Shown: positions 1-8,755 of the stretch, piece after piece
Layout: every line of letters starts with the position of its first letter
How positions within the stretch are numbered: the stretch's first letter is position 1
Source: Phaeodactylibacter xiamenensis
GTDB lineage: Bacteria > Bacteroidota > Bacteroidia > Chitinophagales > Saprospiraceae
DNA length: 64,000 nucleotides
Direction of reading: 5' to 3'
Assembly (NCBI RefSeq): GCF_000759025.1
Contig: NZ_JPOS01000084.1
Coordinates: forward strand, 62,001 to 126,000
The notes under the pieces: generated by a model
Seen by the model: the letters and a program-made list of their open reading frames with translations, nothing else
What the model was told of the DNA's origin: nothing
The model's database searches: none
Made by a program: the position numbers and the translations under genes

Positions 1-282
1 CCGCTCGTGCAAATCGTCTACGTTTTGGGTCACCACAGTGGTGTTGAAAATATCCTCCAAAGCAGAGAGGGCTTCGTGTCCGGAATTAGGTTCCACTTCA
101 TGGAGTTGCCGCCGGCGCTGATTGTAAAAGTCAAGTACCAGCTCAGGATTCTTGCGCCAGCCCTGAGGGGAAGCCACTTCCATGACATCATGCCCTTCCC
201 AAAGACCGTCATCGTCCCGAAAGGTTTTTATGCCGCTTTCGGCGCTCATGCCGGCGCCGGTCAATATTACCAGTTTGTCCAT
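1..282 (-). CDS. cobB: NAD-dependent protein deacylase, sirtuin (5' part only)
   Basis: The 94 N-terminal residues of a Sir2-family enzyme, which removes acyl groups from lysine using NAD+. Visible motifs are the GAGMSAESGIKTFR NAD-binding stretch (GAGxSxxSGIxxFR in the family) starting about residue 9, and TQNVDDLH near residue 86, matching the family TQN(I/V)D(x)LH signature. A Y-x-x-R motif in FYNQRRRQ is the arrangement seen in class III sirtuins (SIRT5/E. coli CobB type), which favour succinyl/malonyl-lysine; that specificity is an inference. The gene runs off the left edge of the window, so the zinc site and catalytic His are not seen. The start is the ATG at 282-280, directly in front of the conserved DKLVILTGAGMS stretch. 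Confidence 0.9.
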   Translation of the reverse strand, partial: MDKLVILTGAGMSAESGIKTFRDDDGLWEGHDVMEVASPQGWRKNPELVLDFYNQRRRQLHEVEPNSGHEALSALEDIFNTTVVTQNVDDLHER

Positions 283-340
283 ATCGTTTGCACTGAAAAT
301 TATGTTCCTAAAGATACACAATCGGTGCAGACTGTAAAAA

Positions 341-2833
341 CTAATCCCGTAACTTAAGCAGGGCCGCCTTTACATAACCATCCCAACCACCCATAGAAAC
401 TTTCCACCACCATTCATTTGTTTTTTCCAGCAATTTCAGCTCGGTGTATACCGGCATACGGGAAATCACTCCCGAACTGGAGTTGGGGGCTTCCCGCAGA
501 CTCGTCCGCTGTGTCAGTAGGTAAGTAGCGTAGGGTGGCTCGTAGGCGATGGGGTACCCGCTCTCTGCTCCATCAGAGGCAGTATCAGCTGCTTCTGGTC
601 CACTATCAACGGCAGGCTCCGATGCATTTGCTGGCATTTCGGGCTCAGGCGCTGTTTCCATTAGCGGTGCCTGTTCGGGCATCGGTTCGGGTGCCGGTGT
701 TTCCATCTCTTCAGGGACAAGGGTTTCGGGCGCTGATTCCCGGAGTTCAGGTTTGGGAGCGGGCGCCTCTGTTTCCACTTCAGGCATAGCCTGAGCAGGC
801 ATTTCGGGGCGCTCAGGAGTTGCCGGCGCTTCTGAGCCTGGCACATCATTTATCGCTTCTTTTTCGGCGGCAATCAGGAAAACAACCTGATTTAGGGAAG
901 ACTTCCGCTCCGGCTGGAAGTCTACAGTCAGGCTATCGTAGCCGGCAGATTTCACTACGGCCTGGTACGGAGCACGTTCGGCAGAAAGCTGCATATTCAC
1001 CCGTCCACCAAAGGCTTCTTCTGTTTGGATGAGTTTGTAGTAGCCTCCTTGTTCTATCCGGTAAACATCTACGCTTGCCGCTTCGACCAGTCCCAGGTCC
1101 TGGTTGTCCCGTAGTTCAAGCCTGAAGGGGAATAGCTTTAGCCCGTCTGCGTTAGCGGGGTGGTTCTCCGGGTAGTTGTCTTCTTCATCAGGGTAGGTGA
1201 GCAACGGTGACTGTGCGGATGGCTCAGGGTTATCGGTGGCTATAATCTCGGTTGTAGCGGGCTCAGGCTCCGCAGGTGTGGCTCCTTCTTCCGAAGCGAC
1301 TTGATTACCATTAACCGCAGAGACCTCTTCCGGTGTCTCGTCGACTATTGCCTTGGCGGGCGATTCAGATTCAGCAGCTACTGGTGCTTCAGCCGGCGGA
1401 GTGGCGGCAGGTACATGGACAGGATCAGGCATTTCTGAATCCAAACCACGGGCAGCAGCCAGTTTTAAATCTGATTGCTTGCGCCCGAACGTCAGATTGA
1501 GCCCTGCCCGGAAGTTTGCCCCGTCGAGGCGCTCCTCGTTGGTCACAGCAGACAGGTTGTCAGCAATGGCATAAACCTGAAGCGGTCCCAGTTTAAGGGC
1601 TGCATTGGCGCCCAGGCTGTTAAAAGTACCGTTTTGCATAGTGTAAACGCCGCCTACGCTGAGTATACGCCCTAAGGAGAACCGGGTGCTCAGGGACAAT
1701 GCCGTAAAGGTACCACCGGTAAAAAACTCGTTGTACAATAACCCACCGACATCCCAAAAAGGAAAAAGCTGATAATTCGCGCCCAGGTAAGTGCGGGGTG
1801 CAAGCGCCTGCGTGTAAGCGACATTTGAGGTGGCTTCAAAGGTGCCCACCGTATCAATACCAGGCACCACTTCAAAGTCTTCTCCCTCGTCCAGGTTAGC
1901 CGCATCTACGCCTTCAAAGTTGACAGTGCCGGTCAGGTTAACTTGTTGTGTGGCATTTTCCCACCGGATACTGCCCAGGTTGAGCAAGGATGCAGACAGG
2001 GTCAGCCGGTCGCCCATGAGATACTCAGCGCCCAGGTCGAATGACCAGCCAGTGTTCCCATTGGTAAATCGCCGCAGCCCGGCACCGCCTTCCGGCTCCA
2101 CGCCATCCGTGTCCAGCGCATCACCAAAGTTTTCAAATCCTTCTATGGTCTGATCGAGCAGGTTGAATTGCCCGGCACCATAGTAAAAGGCTTCATAGTC
2201 CAACTCTGCTGTAGTTTGGTAAATATCGCTGCTCTGCGTAAGGGTCAGACCGCTTCGATTGGTCACAAAACTTCCAGCACCCATCAAACGGTTGATACGC
2301 AGGCCTATAGCCAGGCGGGGGTTAACTTCATAATTTAGCCCCAATCCGATTTTCTGATACGCGATCATATCAACTGATGGACCGATATTGAGGGGCTGAT
2401 CGAGGTATTGCTCAGTCCCTTCCCATACGGTTTGCAGCAGGGCTTCCGGAAGGGTAAACTCAGCGTCCAGCACACTACTCGTGGACAGGCTGACGAATAA
2501 TTTGCCAACCCTGCCGCCTACGCCCAATCCATCAATTATAGTAGAGTTCTTCAGGACCAAATCGCGCTCCAGCTCGCCTACCACACCATCCAGGTTCAGG
2601 TAATTAGTATTTTCTGCACTGTTGTACTCGAATAACCGCTCCTGATTGATGCCAATCGCATTCAAACTGGTATGCACAGACGGCAGTGATACAATGAATT
2701 CCTGGCGGGGGAAAAAGCCGGGATTGAGATGGCTGGCATTCCAAACATCGCGCATTTGGTACAGCCCGTATTCCTGGGCAGGAAGCGCCCAACCCATCAA
2801 AAGCAGTAATGCCGTGATAATTATACGATACAT
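341..2833 (-). CDS. DUF5723-type outer-membrane barrel protein with Pro/Glu linkers and C-terminal SH3 domain
   Basis: 830 residues. A signal peptide (residues 1-19, ending PAQ) is followed by about 430 residues resembling the DUF5723 / PorV-PorQ-like Bacteroidota beta-barrels (near-N-terminal LNPGFFPRQEFIVSLPS and many alternating hydrophobic strands). Residues about 460-600 are a low-complexity Ala/Pro/Glu linker. Residues about 600-690 look like a carboxypeptidase-regulatory-type beta-sandwich. A second Pro/Glu/Met-rich linker precedes a C-terminal bacterial SH3 domain (about 765-830; TSLREAPNSSS and EWWWKVSMGGWDGYV). Barrels of this family sit in the outer membrane; the SH3 tail suggests peptidoglycan or protein binding in the periplasm (inference). 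It follows the lipoprotein gene at 2852 by 18 bp, so the two are probably co-transcribed. The linker-SH3 extension is not the usual family architecture. Confidence 0.72.
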   Translation of the reverse strand: MYRIIITALLLLMGWALPAQEYGLYQMRDVWNASHLNPGFFPRQEFIVSLPSVHTSLNAIGINQERLFEYNSAENTNYLNLDGVVGELERDLVLKNSTIIDGLGVGGRVGKLFVSLSTSSVLDAEFTLPEALLQTVWEGTEQYLDQPLNIGPSVDMIAYQKIGLGLNYEVNPRLAIGLRINRLMGAGSFVTNRSGLTLTQSSDIYQTTAELDYEAFYYGAGQFNLLDQTIEGFENFGDALDTDGVEPEGGAGLRRFTNGNTGWSFDLGAEYLMGDRLTLSASLLNLGSIRWENATQQVNLTGTVNFEGVDAANLDEGEDFEVVPGIDTVGTFEATSNVAYTQALAPRTYLGANYQLFPFWDVGGLLYNEFFTGGTFTALSLSTRFSLGRILSVGGVYTMQNGTFNSLGANAALKLGPLQVYAIADNLSAVTNEERLDGANFRAGLNLTFGRKQSDLKLAAARGLDSEMPDPVHVPAATPPAEAPVAAESESPAKAIVDETPEEVSAVNGNQVASEEGATPAEPEPATTEIIATDNPEPSAQSPLLTYPDEEDNYPENHPANADGLKLFPFRLELRDNQDLGLVEAASVDVYRIEQGGYYKLIQTEEAFGGRVNMQLSAERAPYQAVVKSAGYDSLTVDFQPERKSSLNQVVFLIAAEKEAINDVPGSEAPATPERPEMPAQAMPEVETEAPAPKPELRESAPETLVPEEMETPAPEPMPEQAPLMETAPEPEMPANASEPAVDSGPEAADTASDGAESGYPIAYEPPYATYLLTQRTSLREAPNSSSGVISRMPVYTELKLLEKTNEWWWKVSMGGWDGYVKAALLKLRD

Positions 2834-2851
2834 AACGAGGGGTTTTTGAGG

Positions 2852-4363
2852 TTAAAGCCCGGCAAGGATACCCAGCCTGATGCCAAGGATATAAGTATTC
2901 AGCATACGGGCAGCATCAGCGCCTTCATTGGGGCTTTCGAGTGTAGCAATGATCCGGGCGTCGGTGGTCCGCCTCAGGATTTGCTCCAGCTGAGTGCCGC
3001 TGAGGTCACTTTCCAGGATAGATTCTTTACTCGTGGAGACAGTGCCATCGGGGCGCAGGTTGCCACTTGCCACCAGGCGCGGGCCTTCCTGAAAAAGGGA
3101 ATCAAACACCATTCCGCTGCCGTCCATAAACTGTAACTGCATACCTAACTCAAGCGGAAAGCCATTGTCAGCCACCATTTTGAACCCGAGGCGGTCCAAA
3201 TCTTCAAGGTCAGAAAGGTCGACTTCAAAGGTGTCGACAATCCGGAAGCCCCTGGCGCGGGCGTACAGCGGGATGTCCACTTCAACATCAATACCTACCT
3301 TAACGGAATCCGTAAGGTGATTGGTAATGAGGTTGTTTTCATAAGGGTTAGCCACTGCGCTGAACGCATAATCCAGCTGATAAGGCACGCCGGATATAGC
3401 AGATACGATGTTAGAGTTTTCAGCGTCCAGACGGAGCATCGTAGGCCTGGCTTCTCCTACCTCCTCAATAGAGGGGAAGGCAAACAGCAGCCCACTGTTA
3501 AGCATGGGGTTGTCGAGCGCTACAATGCCATTGCGGTAAGTATGCAGGTCGAAAGTGTCTGACCGCAGCTCCAGAGGGATGCCCATAGTGTTGTAAAACG
3601 TCAGGCTGATAACCGGCTCCAGAAACTCGAGTTCGCCTGCTTCCCAGTTGTCCAGAAAGGCAAACTCCAGAGAATCCCCGGGCAGGCTTACATCAAATTT
3701 CCCAAAGTAACCCTGTATGTAGCTATAGTCCATCCCGCTGATGGACGTTAGAAAAGGCGGAAGGTCAACCGGGCTGTTATCGCTGATGCGGTTGGCGGTA
3801 TACGTAGTCTCAATGTCTTCATCCAGAATCAGTTCGTAGCCTGTCAAATCCAGCGTGCCAACTGTTTCCGAAGCGCCATTCATATCGGCGGGAGGAAGCG
3901 TAGCCGCCACTGACAGGCTGTTGCCGTCCAGCCGTAAATTTGAGAAAGTGAGGGTAAACGCAATTGATTCAGGGAATGGATTAAGCACAGTATAGGCAAA
4001 CTGACCGGCTTTCAATCGGATGATTTCATACCGGTAGTTGCCAGGTGCCTGGTACTCCACCGTTTGTTCTTTTTCGGCGATGGGTACAGGGATAGTTGGT
4101 AGTGGGTCTAACTCAAACTCCGGTCTCGCTTCGATACGGTCCTGGTAGACAATGGTAAGCCGGTTACCAAAATCGGTTTGGATCAGGCTACCATCATCAA
4201 GATCATCGAGCAAGTCATTGATACTGAATGAAGTATTAATAAGTGGCACCCCGAAGGCAGGGTTCCAGTTGTCAGGCTCTGCCACTTCAAATCGGTCCGG
4301 GAAACAACTGACCAGTCCAACCATCACCAGGAGGGCTAACCAGATAGAGGGTAGATTTTTCAT
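2852..4363 (-). CDS. Secreted lipoprotein of unrecognised family
   Basis: 503 residues from the ATG at 4363. This start places a signal peptide with lipobox LVSC about 20 residues in; an upstream in-frame start at 4405 would add 14 residues that spoil the signal peptide. The mature part is rich in beta-strand patterns and in Asp/Glu, with no catalytic motif I recognise. It lies immediately upstream of the DUF5723-like barrel gene with an 18-bp gap, so a joint role at the outer membrane is likely, for example as a surface or periplasmic partner of the barrel. That role is inference from context only. The length and lipobox are seen directly. Confidence 0.7.
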   Translation of the reverse strand: MKNLPSIWLALLVMVGLVSCFPDRFEVAEPDNWNPAFGVPLINTSFSINDLLDDLDDGSLIQTDFGNRLTIVYQDRIEARPEFELDPLPTIPVPIAEKEQTVEYQAPGNYRYEIIRLKAGQFAYTVLNPFPESIAFTLTFSNLRLDGNSLSVAATLPPADMNGASETVGTLDLTGYELILDEDIETTYTANRISDNSPVDLPPFLTSISGMDYSYIQGYFGKFDVSLPGDSLEFAFLDNWEAGELEFLEPVISLTFYNTMGIPLELRSDTFDLHTYRNGIVALDNPMLNSGLLFAFPSIEEVGEARPTMLRLDAENSNIVSAISGVPYQLDYAFSAVANPYENNLITNHLTDSVKVGIDVEVDIPLYARARGFRIVDTFEVDLSDLEDLDRLGFKMVADNGFPLELGMQLQFMDGSGMVFDSLFQEGPRLVASGNLRPDGTVSTSKESILESDLSGTQLEQILRRTTDARIIATLESPNEGADAARMLNTYILGIRLGILAGL

Positions 4364-4445
4364 AGTATTTTCTTTGCTTGGGTCATCTAAAGGTAATGAC
4401 CCCACCGCAAAAGTTTACGCATAAACCTGCCAAAATGTTACAGGC

Positions 4446-5612
4446 TTACCCTCTCATATACTGAAAGCCTTTTTCAAGCCCCTCCCACAGCCAGGCTGGG
4501 TCTTCCAATCCGATGTATAAACGGACCAGGTTCCAGGGCGTGGTGGAGTCCTCTCGTCCCGGCACGCCGTAGAAGGCAGTAGCTGGCATGACAAGCGACT
4601 CGTGCCCGCCCCAGGAAACCGCCAGCAGGAAACGCTCCAGGCCTTCAAAAAAGCGCTCCGCCTGACCGAAAGTATCAGCATCCAGATAAAAGGAAAACAA
4701 GCCTCCGGCTCCGGTCATCTGCCTCCGGGCCAGTTCGTACTGAGGAAATGAGGGCAGCCAGGGATGCAGGACCTTGCCTGCGGCAGGGTGGCCTTCCAGC
4801 TGACGGGCGATTTCCAAAGCACTCTCGTGGGTACGCTGCATGCGAAGCTCAAGGGTCCGCAGCCCGCGGATGACCAGGCTCGCATCGTGTGGGGAAAGAA
4901 TGCCGCCCAGGGTCATGTATTCTCCGGCGAAGACTCGCCCAATGGTTTCATAGCTGCCGCAGAGCACTCCAAATACGACATCGCTATGCCCGTTGAGGTA
5001 TTTGGTGCCGGAGTGGACGACCATATCGATATCAAAGTCGATGGGGTTTTGAAATACCGGCGAAGCATAGCTGTTGTCGATGCAGGTAGGAATGCCATGC
5101 TTTTTGGCGATAGCCGCACAAGCCTCAAGATCCTGCAGCTCGAAAGTCATGGAATTGGGGCTTTCCAGGTAAAGCAAAGTGGTATTGCTTTGAATAGCGG
5201 CTTCGATTTGCTCCGGGCCAGTGCCATCCACAAAGGTGTGGGACACTCCAAACCGGGGCAGGTAGTTCACCAGTATACTGTGGGTCCAGGAATAGGGCTT
5301 GGCTACACATACAACGTGCCCGTCTGCCTTGCAATGTGCCAGAATTGCAGCCGAAATGGCGGCCATTCCGCTGCCGAAAACCAGCGCATCCTCAGCGTGC
5401 TCCAGGGCAGCCAGCTTTTTGCGCAAAATGGCAACAGTAGGATTAACCCCTCTGGAGTAGACCGGTTGCTGAGCCTCCTGAGCGATAGCCTGCCGAAAAT
5501 CATCCAGTGAATCAAACGCGAAATTGCTGGTCTGCATGACCGGCGGAGAAACCGCGTTAAAGTAGTTGTGGCGGTCCTCGCCAAGGTGCATAAGGATTTC
5601 GCTCAGGTGCAT
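4446..5612 (-). CDS. Trans-sulfuration PLP enzyme (cystathionine synthase/lyase family)
   Basis: 388 residues, normal for the Cys/Met-metabolism PLP family (cystathionine gamma-synthase, cystathionine beta/gamma-lyase, methionine gamma-lyase). The PLP-binding lysine lies in VHSGTKYLNGHSD. Other family marks are YSRGVNPT near residue 52, the FGSGMAAISAA cofactor-phosphate loop and YLESPNS. Substrate specificity within the family cannot be read from the sequence; the short N-terminus and the YSWTHSILVN stretch do not settle it. It acts in the cytoplasm on sulfur amino acids. It lies 15 bp downstream of the PhzF-like gene on the same strand and may share its transcript. A second in-frame Met at residue 8 is an alternative start. 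Confidence 0.88.
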   Translation of the reverse strand: MHLSEILMHLGEDRHNYFNAVSPPVMQTSNFAFDSLDDFRQAIAQEAQQPVYSRGVNPTVAILRKKLAALEHAEDALVFGSGMAAISAAILAHCKADGHVVCVAKPYSWTHSILVNYLPRFGVSHTFVDGTGPEQIEAAIQSNTTLLYLESPNSMTFELQDLEACAAIAKKHGIPTCIDNSYASPVFQNPIDFDIDMVVHSGTKYLNGHSDVVFGVLCGSYETIGRVFAGEYMTLGGILSPHDASLVIRGLRTLELRMQRTHESALEIARQLEGHPAAGKVLHPWLPSFPQYELARRQMTGAGGLFSFYLDADTFGQAERFFEGLERFLLAVSWGGHESLVMPATAFYGVPGREDSTTPWNLVRLYIGLEDPAWLWEGLEKGFQYMRG

Positions 5613-5627
5613 AGCATCAGCGGTTTT

Positions 5628-6425
5628 CTAAATAAAAATTTCACCTTCCATATAGGTAACAGCCGGACCGGAAATGGCCACCCGCTCTCCCAGCATAGTA
5701 CAGCGCAGATGACCGCCTCTTTTGCTCAGCTGACGGGCAGTGAGCTCCTGCTTCGAAAGCCGTTCTGCCCAGTATGGGGTCATCGTCGTATGTGCAGAAC
5801 CGGTAACCGGGTCTTCGTCAACGCCCGCAGCCGGATAAAAACAGCGGGAAACAAAATCGGTGGTACTGCCGGGTGCCGTCACAATTACGCCCCTGCAACG
5901 GACTTCTTTCAGCAACCGCAGGTCGGGAGCAAGCTGAGCGACATCTGCTTCTGATTCGAGGACGACCAGAAAATCGTCCCGCCCCATTAGCACCTCCACG
6001 GGCTCCGTGCCCAGTGCCTCTTTGAGGGCTCGAGGGGCTACCACGGTTTCAATATTATCTGCCGGGAAGTCGAGCATGTACTCCTCCCCTTCCCTGGTCA
6101 CCGTGAGCAAGCCGCTGCGGGAACCGAAGGTGATACTTTTATGCGGGTGCCCTAAGTGGGTAAACAAACAGTGTGCGGCAGCCAGGGTCGCATGCCCGCA
6201 CAGGTCCACTTCAATAGCCGGGGTAAACCAACGCAGTTCATAGTCCGCTTCTCCTCCGGGAATGAAAAAAGCCGTTTCCGATAGATTATTCTCAGCAGCA
6301 ATAGCCTGCAGGGTAGCATCCGGCAGCCAGGAAGGCAGTGGGCAAACGGCAGCGGGGTTTCCTCTGAAACGTTGGCTGGCGAAAGCATCAATCTGATAAA
6401 TCGGAATTTTTCCTGGACCAGGCAT
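5628..6425 (-). CDS. PhzF family isomerase/epimerase-like protein
   Basis: 265 residues from the ATG at 6425, the start that begins just before the conserved IYQIDAFASQRFRGNPAAVC motif; the longer in-frame start at 6476 adds 17 poorly conserved residues. PhzF proteins are two-domain alpha/beta folds that use a Glu as acid/base. Here that residue is E50 in AAENNLSETAFF, which is intact. LCGHATLAAAH and DEDPVTGSAHTTM are the two other family signatures. The physiological substrate of most homologues outside phenazine clusters is unknown, and no phenazine genes are nearby, so only an isomerase-like role is supported. It lies between tyrS and the trans-sulfuration enzyme on the same strand. Confidence 0.88.
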   Translation of the reverse strand: MPGPGKIPIYQIDAFASQRFRGNPAAVCPLPSWLPDATLQAIAAENNLSETAFFIPGGEADYELRWFTPAIEVDLCGHATLAAAHCLFTHLGHPHKSITFGSRSGLLTVTREGEEYMLDFPADNIETVVAPRALKEALGTEPVEVLMGRDDFLVVLESEADVAQLAPDLRLLKEVRCRGVIVTAPGSTTDFVSRCFYPAAGVDEDPVTGSAHTTMTPYWAERLSKQELTARQLSKRGGHLRCTMLGERVAISGPAVTYMEGEIFI

Positions 6426-6505
6426 AGCATATGAATTTGGGATTTCAGGATCAGAGCGAAGGCAAAACGGGGTCAAGCTAACCTACTCAACCCCAGTGCT
6501 TTCCA

Positions 6506-7780
6506 TCACTCTGCTTCAAGAATAAATTTATTCTTTTTACCGTTTTCGACCATGAGGTATTTGCCATGCAGCAGTGCCTCATGGGTAATAACCACATCGT
6601 GATCGCTCACTTTCTCCTTGTTCACACTGATGGCATTGCCTTTGATCGCGCGGCGGGCATCTCCTTTAGAAGCCACCACCTGGGTGTGCTCTGCCAGTAA
6701 GTCTACGATATTGGCTCCGCCTGCCAAAGCATCCTTCGGCAAGGTAAAGCTTGGAATCTCTGCGGCTACGGTCTTCAGCTCGCTTTCCGACAAATCAAGC
6801 AGTTGCTCCTTGCCTGCCTTTCGGTTGAAAAGCAGTTCCGTCACCTTTAGCACCGAGCGGTAGGCCTCCTCAGAGTGGATGCGGATGGTCAGCTCTTCAG
6901 CCAACAGGCGCTTGAGTTCCTGTGGATTCTCTGCATGCTCGGCTTCCCGGGCTTCGATCTCTTCCCGCGTATGCAAGGTGAAGTAGCGGGTAAATTTAGG
7001 GACATCGGTATCCGCAGCGTTGATCCAGAACTGGTAGAACTGGTAAGGCGTGGTCAGCTCTCCGTCCAGCCAGATATTACCCTCGGTGGACTTGCCAAAC
7101 TTGCTGCCATCAGCTTTAGTCAGCAATGGCGTAGTCACGGCGTAAGCTTTCTCATTGAGGTTACGGCGAATGAACTCCGTACCACTCGTGATATTACCCC
7201 ACTGATCAGAACCGCCCATTTGCAGGATGCAGTTGTGCTTATTGAACAGCAGCTGAAAATCGTAAGCCTGCAGCAATTGGTAGCTGAATTCGGTAAAGGA
7301 TAGCCCGGTCTCCAGGCGTTTCTTTACGGACTCCTTAGAGCTCATGTAATTCACGGTCAGGGTCTTCCCCACATCGCGCAGAAAATCCAGGATATTCATA
7401 TCCTTGTAGAAGTCCAGATTGTTGACCAGAATTGCCTTATTATCGCCTTCTGTGAAGTTGATAAATTTTTCCATCTGCCGTACCTGATGCTGCAGGTTGT
7501 TGTCCAGCTCATCGTAAGACTTCAGCTCGCGTTCCTTATCTTTTCCGGAAGGGTCGCCAATCCGGCCCGTAGCGCCCCCCATAAGCACAACCGGCTGATG
7601 CCCGGAGCGCTGAAACAGGGTCAGCAGCATCAACTGCACATAATTGCCGATAGTCAGTGAAGGGGCGGTGGGGTCAAAGCCAATATAGCCGGCAACTTTA
7701 CCCGATTGTAATACCTCTTCGATGCCGGGGGTCGCATCGTGTAACATCCCCCTCCATTCCAGTTCTTTAAGAAAGTCCAT
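6506..7780 (-). CDS. tyrS: Tyrosine--tRNA ligase
   Basis: 424 residues, full length for the bacterial type. It charges tRNA-Tyr with tyrosine in the cytoplasm. The class I HIGH-type motif appears as PTAPSLTIGNYVQ, with an unusual Asn where His/Gly is normal; the KMSKS-type loop is KADGSKFGKS near residue 235. The C-terminal S4 RNA-binding domain is complete (AEHTQVVASKGDARRAIKGN onwards). The GGATGRIGDPSGK stretch and the YQLLQAYDF and QMGGSDQWGN motifs confirm TyrS rather than TrpS. A TAACTTTG -7 box lies 22 nt upstream of the ATG, which supports this start. Confidence 0.97.
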   Translation of the reverse strand: MDFLKELEWRGMLHDATPGIEEVLQSGKVAGYIGFDPTAPSLTIGNYVQLMLLTLFQRSGHQPVVLMGGATGRIGDPSGKDKERELKSYDELDNNLQHQVRQMEKFINFTEGDNKAILVNNLDFYKDMNILDFLRDVGKTLTVNYMSSKESVKKRLETGLSFTEFSYQLLQAYDFQLLFNKHNCILQMGGSDQWGNITSGTEFIRRNLNEKAYAVTTPLLTKADGSKFGKSTEGNIWLDGELTTPYQFYQFWINAADTDVPKFTRYFTLHTREEIEAREAEHAENPQELKRLLAEELTIRIHSEEAYRSVLKVTELLFNRKAGKEQLLDLSESELKTVAAEIPSFTLPKDALAGGANIVDLLAEHTQVVASKGDARRAIKGNAISVNKEKVSDHDVVITHEALLHGKYLMVENGKKNKFILEAE

Positions 7781-7802
7781 TTGAGCTTGGATTCGTTTGG
7801 CG

Positions 7803-7810
7803 CAAAGTTA
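7803..7810 (-). promoter_or_regulatory. Bacteroidota-type -7 box of tyrS
   Basis: TAACTTTG on the minus strand matches the Bacteroidota sigma-A -7 consensus TAnnTTTG exactly and ends 22 nt before the tyrS start. The same spacing is seen at 55761 and 59411. The expected -33 TTG about 19-20 nt further upstream is not convincing. Confidence 0.4.
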
Positions 7811-7856
7811 ATTTTTTCTACCAAACTAACGATCCCCGGCGGAAGTTCCTGAAGGC

Positions 7857-7919
7857 TTAAAAAATAACACTGCCCAGCCCACCGTCTATGTTAAGGGCCT
7901 GCCCGTTATTAAAGACTAT
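7857..7919 (-). pseudogene. 3' remnant of a second SDR gene
   Basis: The minus strand reads, in one frame, ...NNGQALNIDGGLGSVIF followed by a stop. The neighbouring intact SDR gene ends ...GQALEVDGGLGSVIF and stops 87 bp further on. The two ends also match at the nucleotide level. This is the tail of a tandem paralogue whose body has been lost; only about 20 codons remain. It sits between tyrS and the intact SDR gene. The match is seen directly; the duplication-then-deletion history is inference. Confidence 0.7.
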
Positions 7920-7943
7920 ACTTCTGATAAAGTGAATGAAAAA

Positions 7944-8717
7944 TCAAAATATTACACTACCCAAACCACCGTCTACCTCCAGGGCCTGCCCGACGATGAA
8001 GTTAGAATCCGGGCTCCACAGGAAAAGCGTGGTTCTAGCCACCTCCTCCGGCTGCCCTACCCGGCCTATGGGATGATTGCGCCCCCATTCAGCGATGACC
8101 TCGTCTGCCGGGCCGTGCTCACCGGCACCGTACCTCAGCATAGGCGTATCAATGGAGCCCGGGCAAATACAATTGATGTAAATCCCCTCGGCGGCGTGGT
8201 CGATGCCCATAGACCGGGTCATAGCGATCACAGCACCTTTGGATGTGGAATACGCCAGCACATTTTTCTGGCAGCGCTTGCCCTGTATGGAGCTGATGTG
8301 TACGATGCCTCCGCCTCCATTCTTGCGGATGAGCGGAAGGATAGCTTTGGTGGCCAGGAACATCCCCTTCAGGTTGACATCGATAGTGCGGTCCCAATCG
8401 GCTTCAGAGGTCGTATCTACGGTGCCGTAAGTTTGCAATCCCACCGAGTTCGCCAGGTAGCAGACCGGTGCATAGGCAGCGGCCTGAGTGGCAAAGGTTT
8501 CCAGGGACCGGCTGTCGGTCACATCTGTGGGAATGAAAAGCGCCTGCCCGCCTTCTTCTTCAATCATTTGCACCGTTTCCTGCCCCATGGCCTCATTGAG
8601 GTCGGCAATAATCACTTTGGCGCCCGCTTTGGCGGCTTCCAGTGCAATGCCCCGCCCAATGCCGGAAGCACCACCGGTAACGATGGCGCCCTTACCGGCT
8701 ATCCAGTCCTGTTTCAT
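7944..8717 (-). CDS. Short-chain dehydrogenase/reductase (SDR)
   Basis: 257 residues, the classical SDR length. The Rossmann dinucleotide motif TGGASGIGRG starts at residue 14, and the Asp in IIADLN after beta-2 suggests NAD(H) preference. The catalytic Ser lies in HISSIQG and the Tyr/Lys pair in AYSTSKGAV (YxxxK). CPGSIDTPM and the C-terminal VDGG are typical of the sugar- and hydroxyacid-dehydrogenase branch. It is divergent from the first sulfatase gene of the polysaccharide island, with 38 bp between them, so it may oxidise a released sugar such as L-rhamnose or L-fucose; that is inference. A decayed copy of its 3' end lies just downstream. Confidence 0.9.
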   Translation of the reverse strand: MKQDWIAGKGAIVTGGASGIGRGIALEAAKAGAKVIIADLNEAMGQETVQMIEEEGGQALFIPTDVTDSRSLETFATQAAAYAPVCYLANSVGLQTYGTVDTTSEADWDRTIDVNLKGMFLATKAILPLIRKNGGGGIVHISSIQGKRCQKNVLAYSTSKGAVIAMTRSMGIDHAAEGIYINCICPGSIDTPMLRYGAGEHGPADEVIAEWGRNHPIGRVGQPEEVARTTLFLWSPDSNFIVGQALEVDGGLGSVIF

Positions 8718-8755
8718 ACTCTTTTATTTTGAGGTCAAAATACTAAGAAATTGTA

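Noticed and set aside
535-794. Plus-strand open frames opposite the Pro/Glu-rich linker of the barrel protein
   Set aside because: They are antisense shadows of a low-complexity GC-rich linker and have no homology or start context.
4764-5510. A 248-codon plus-strand frame opposite the trans-sulfuration gene
   Set aside because: The minus-strand frame has clear PLP-enzyme motifs; the plus frame has none.
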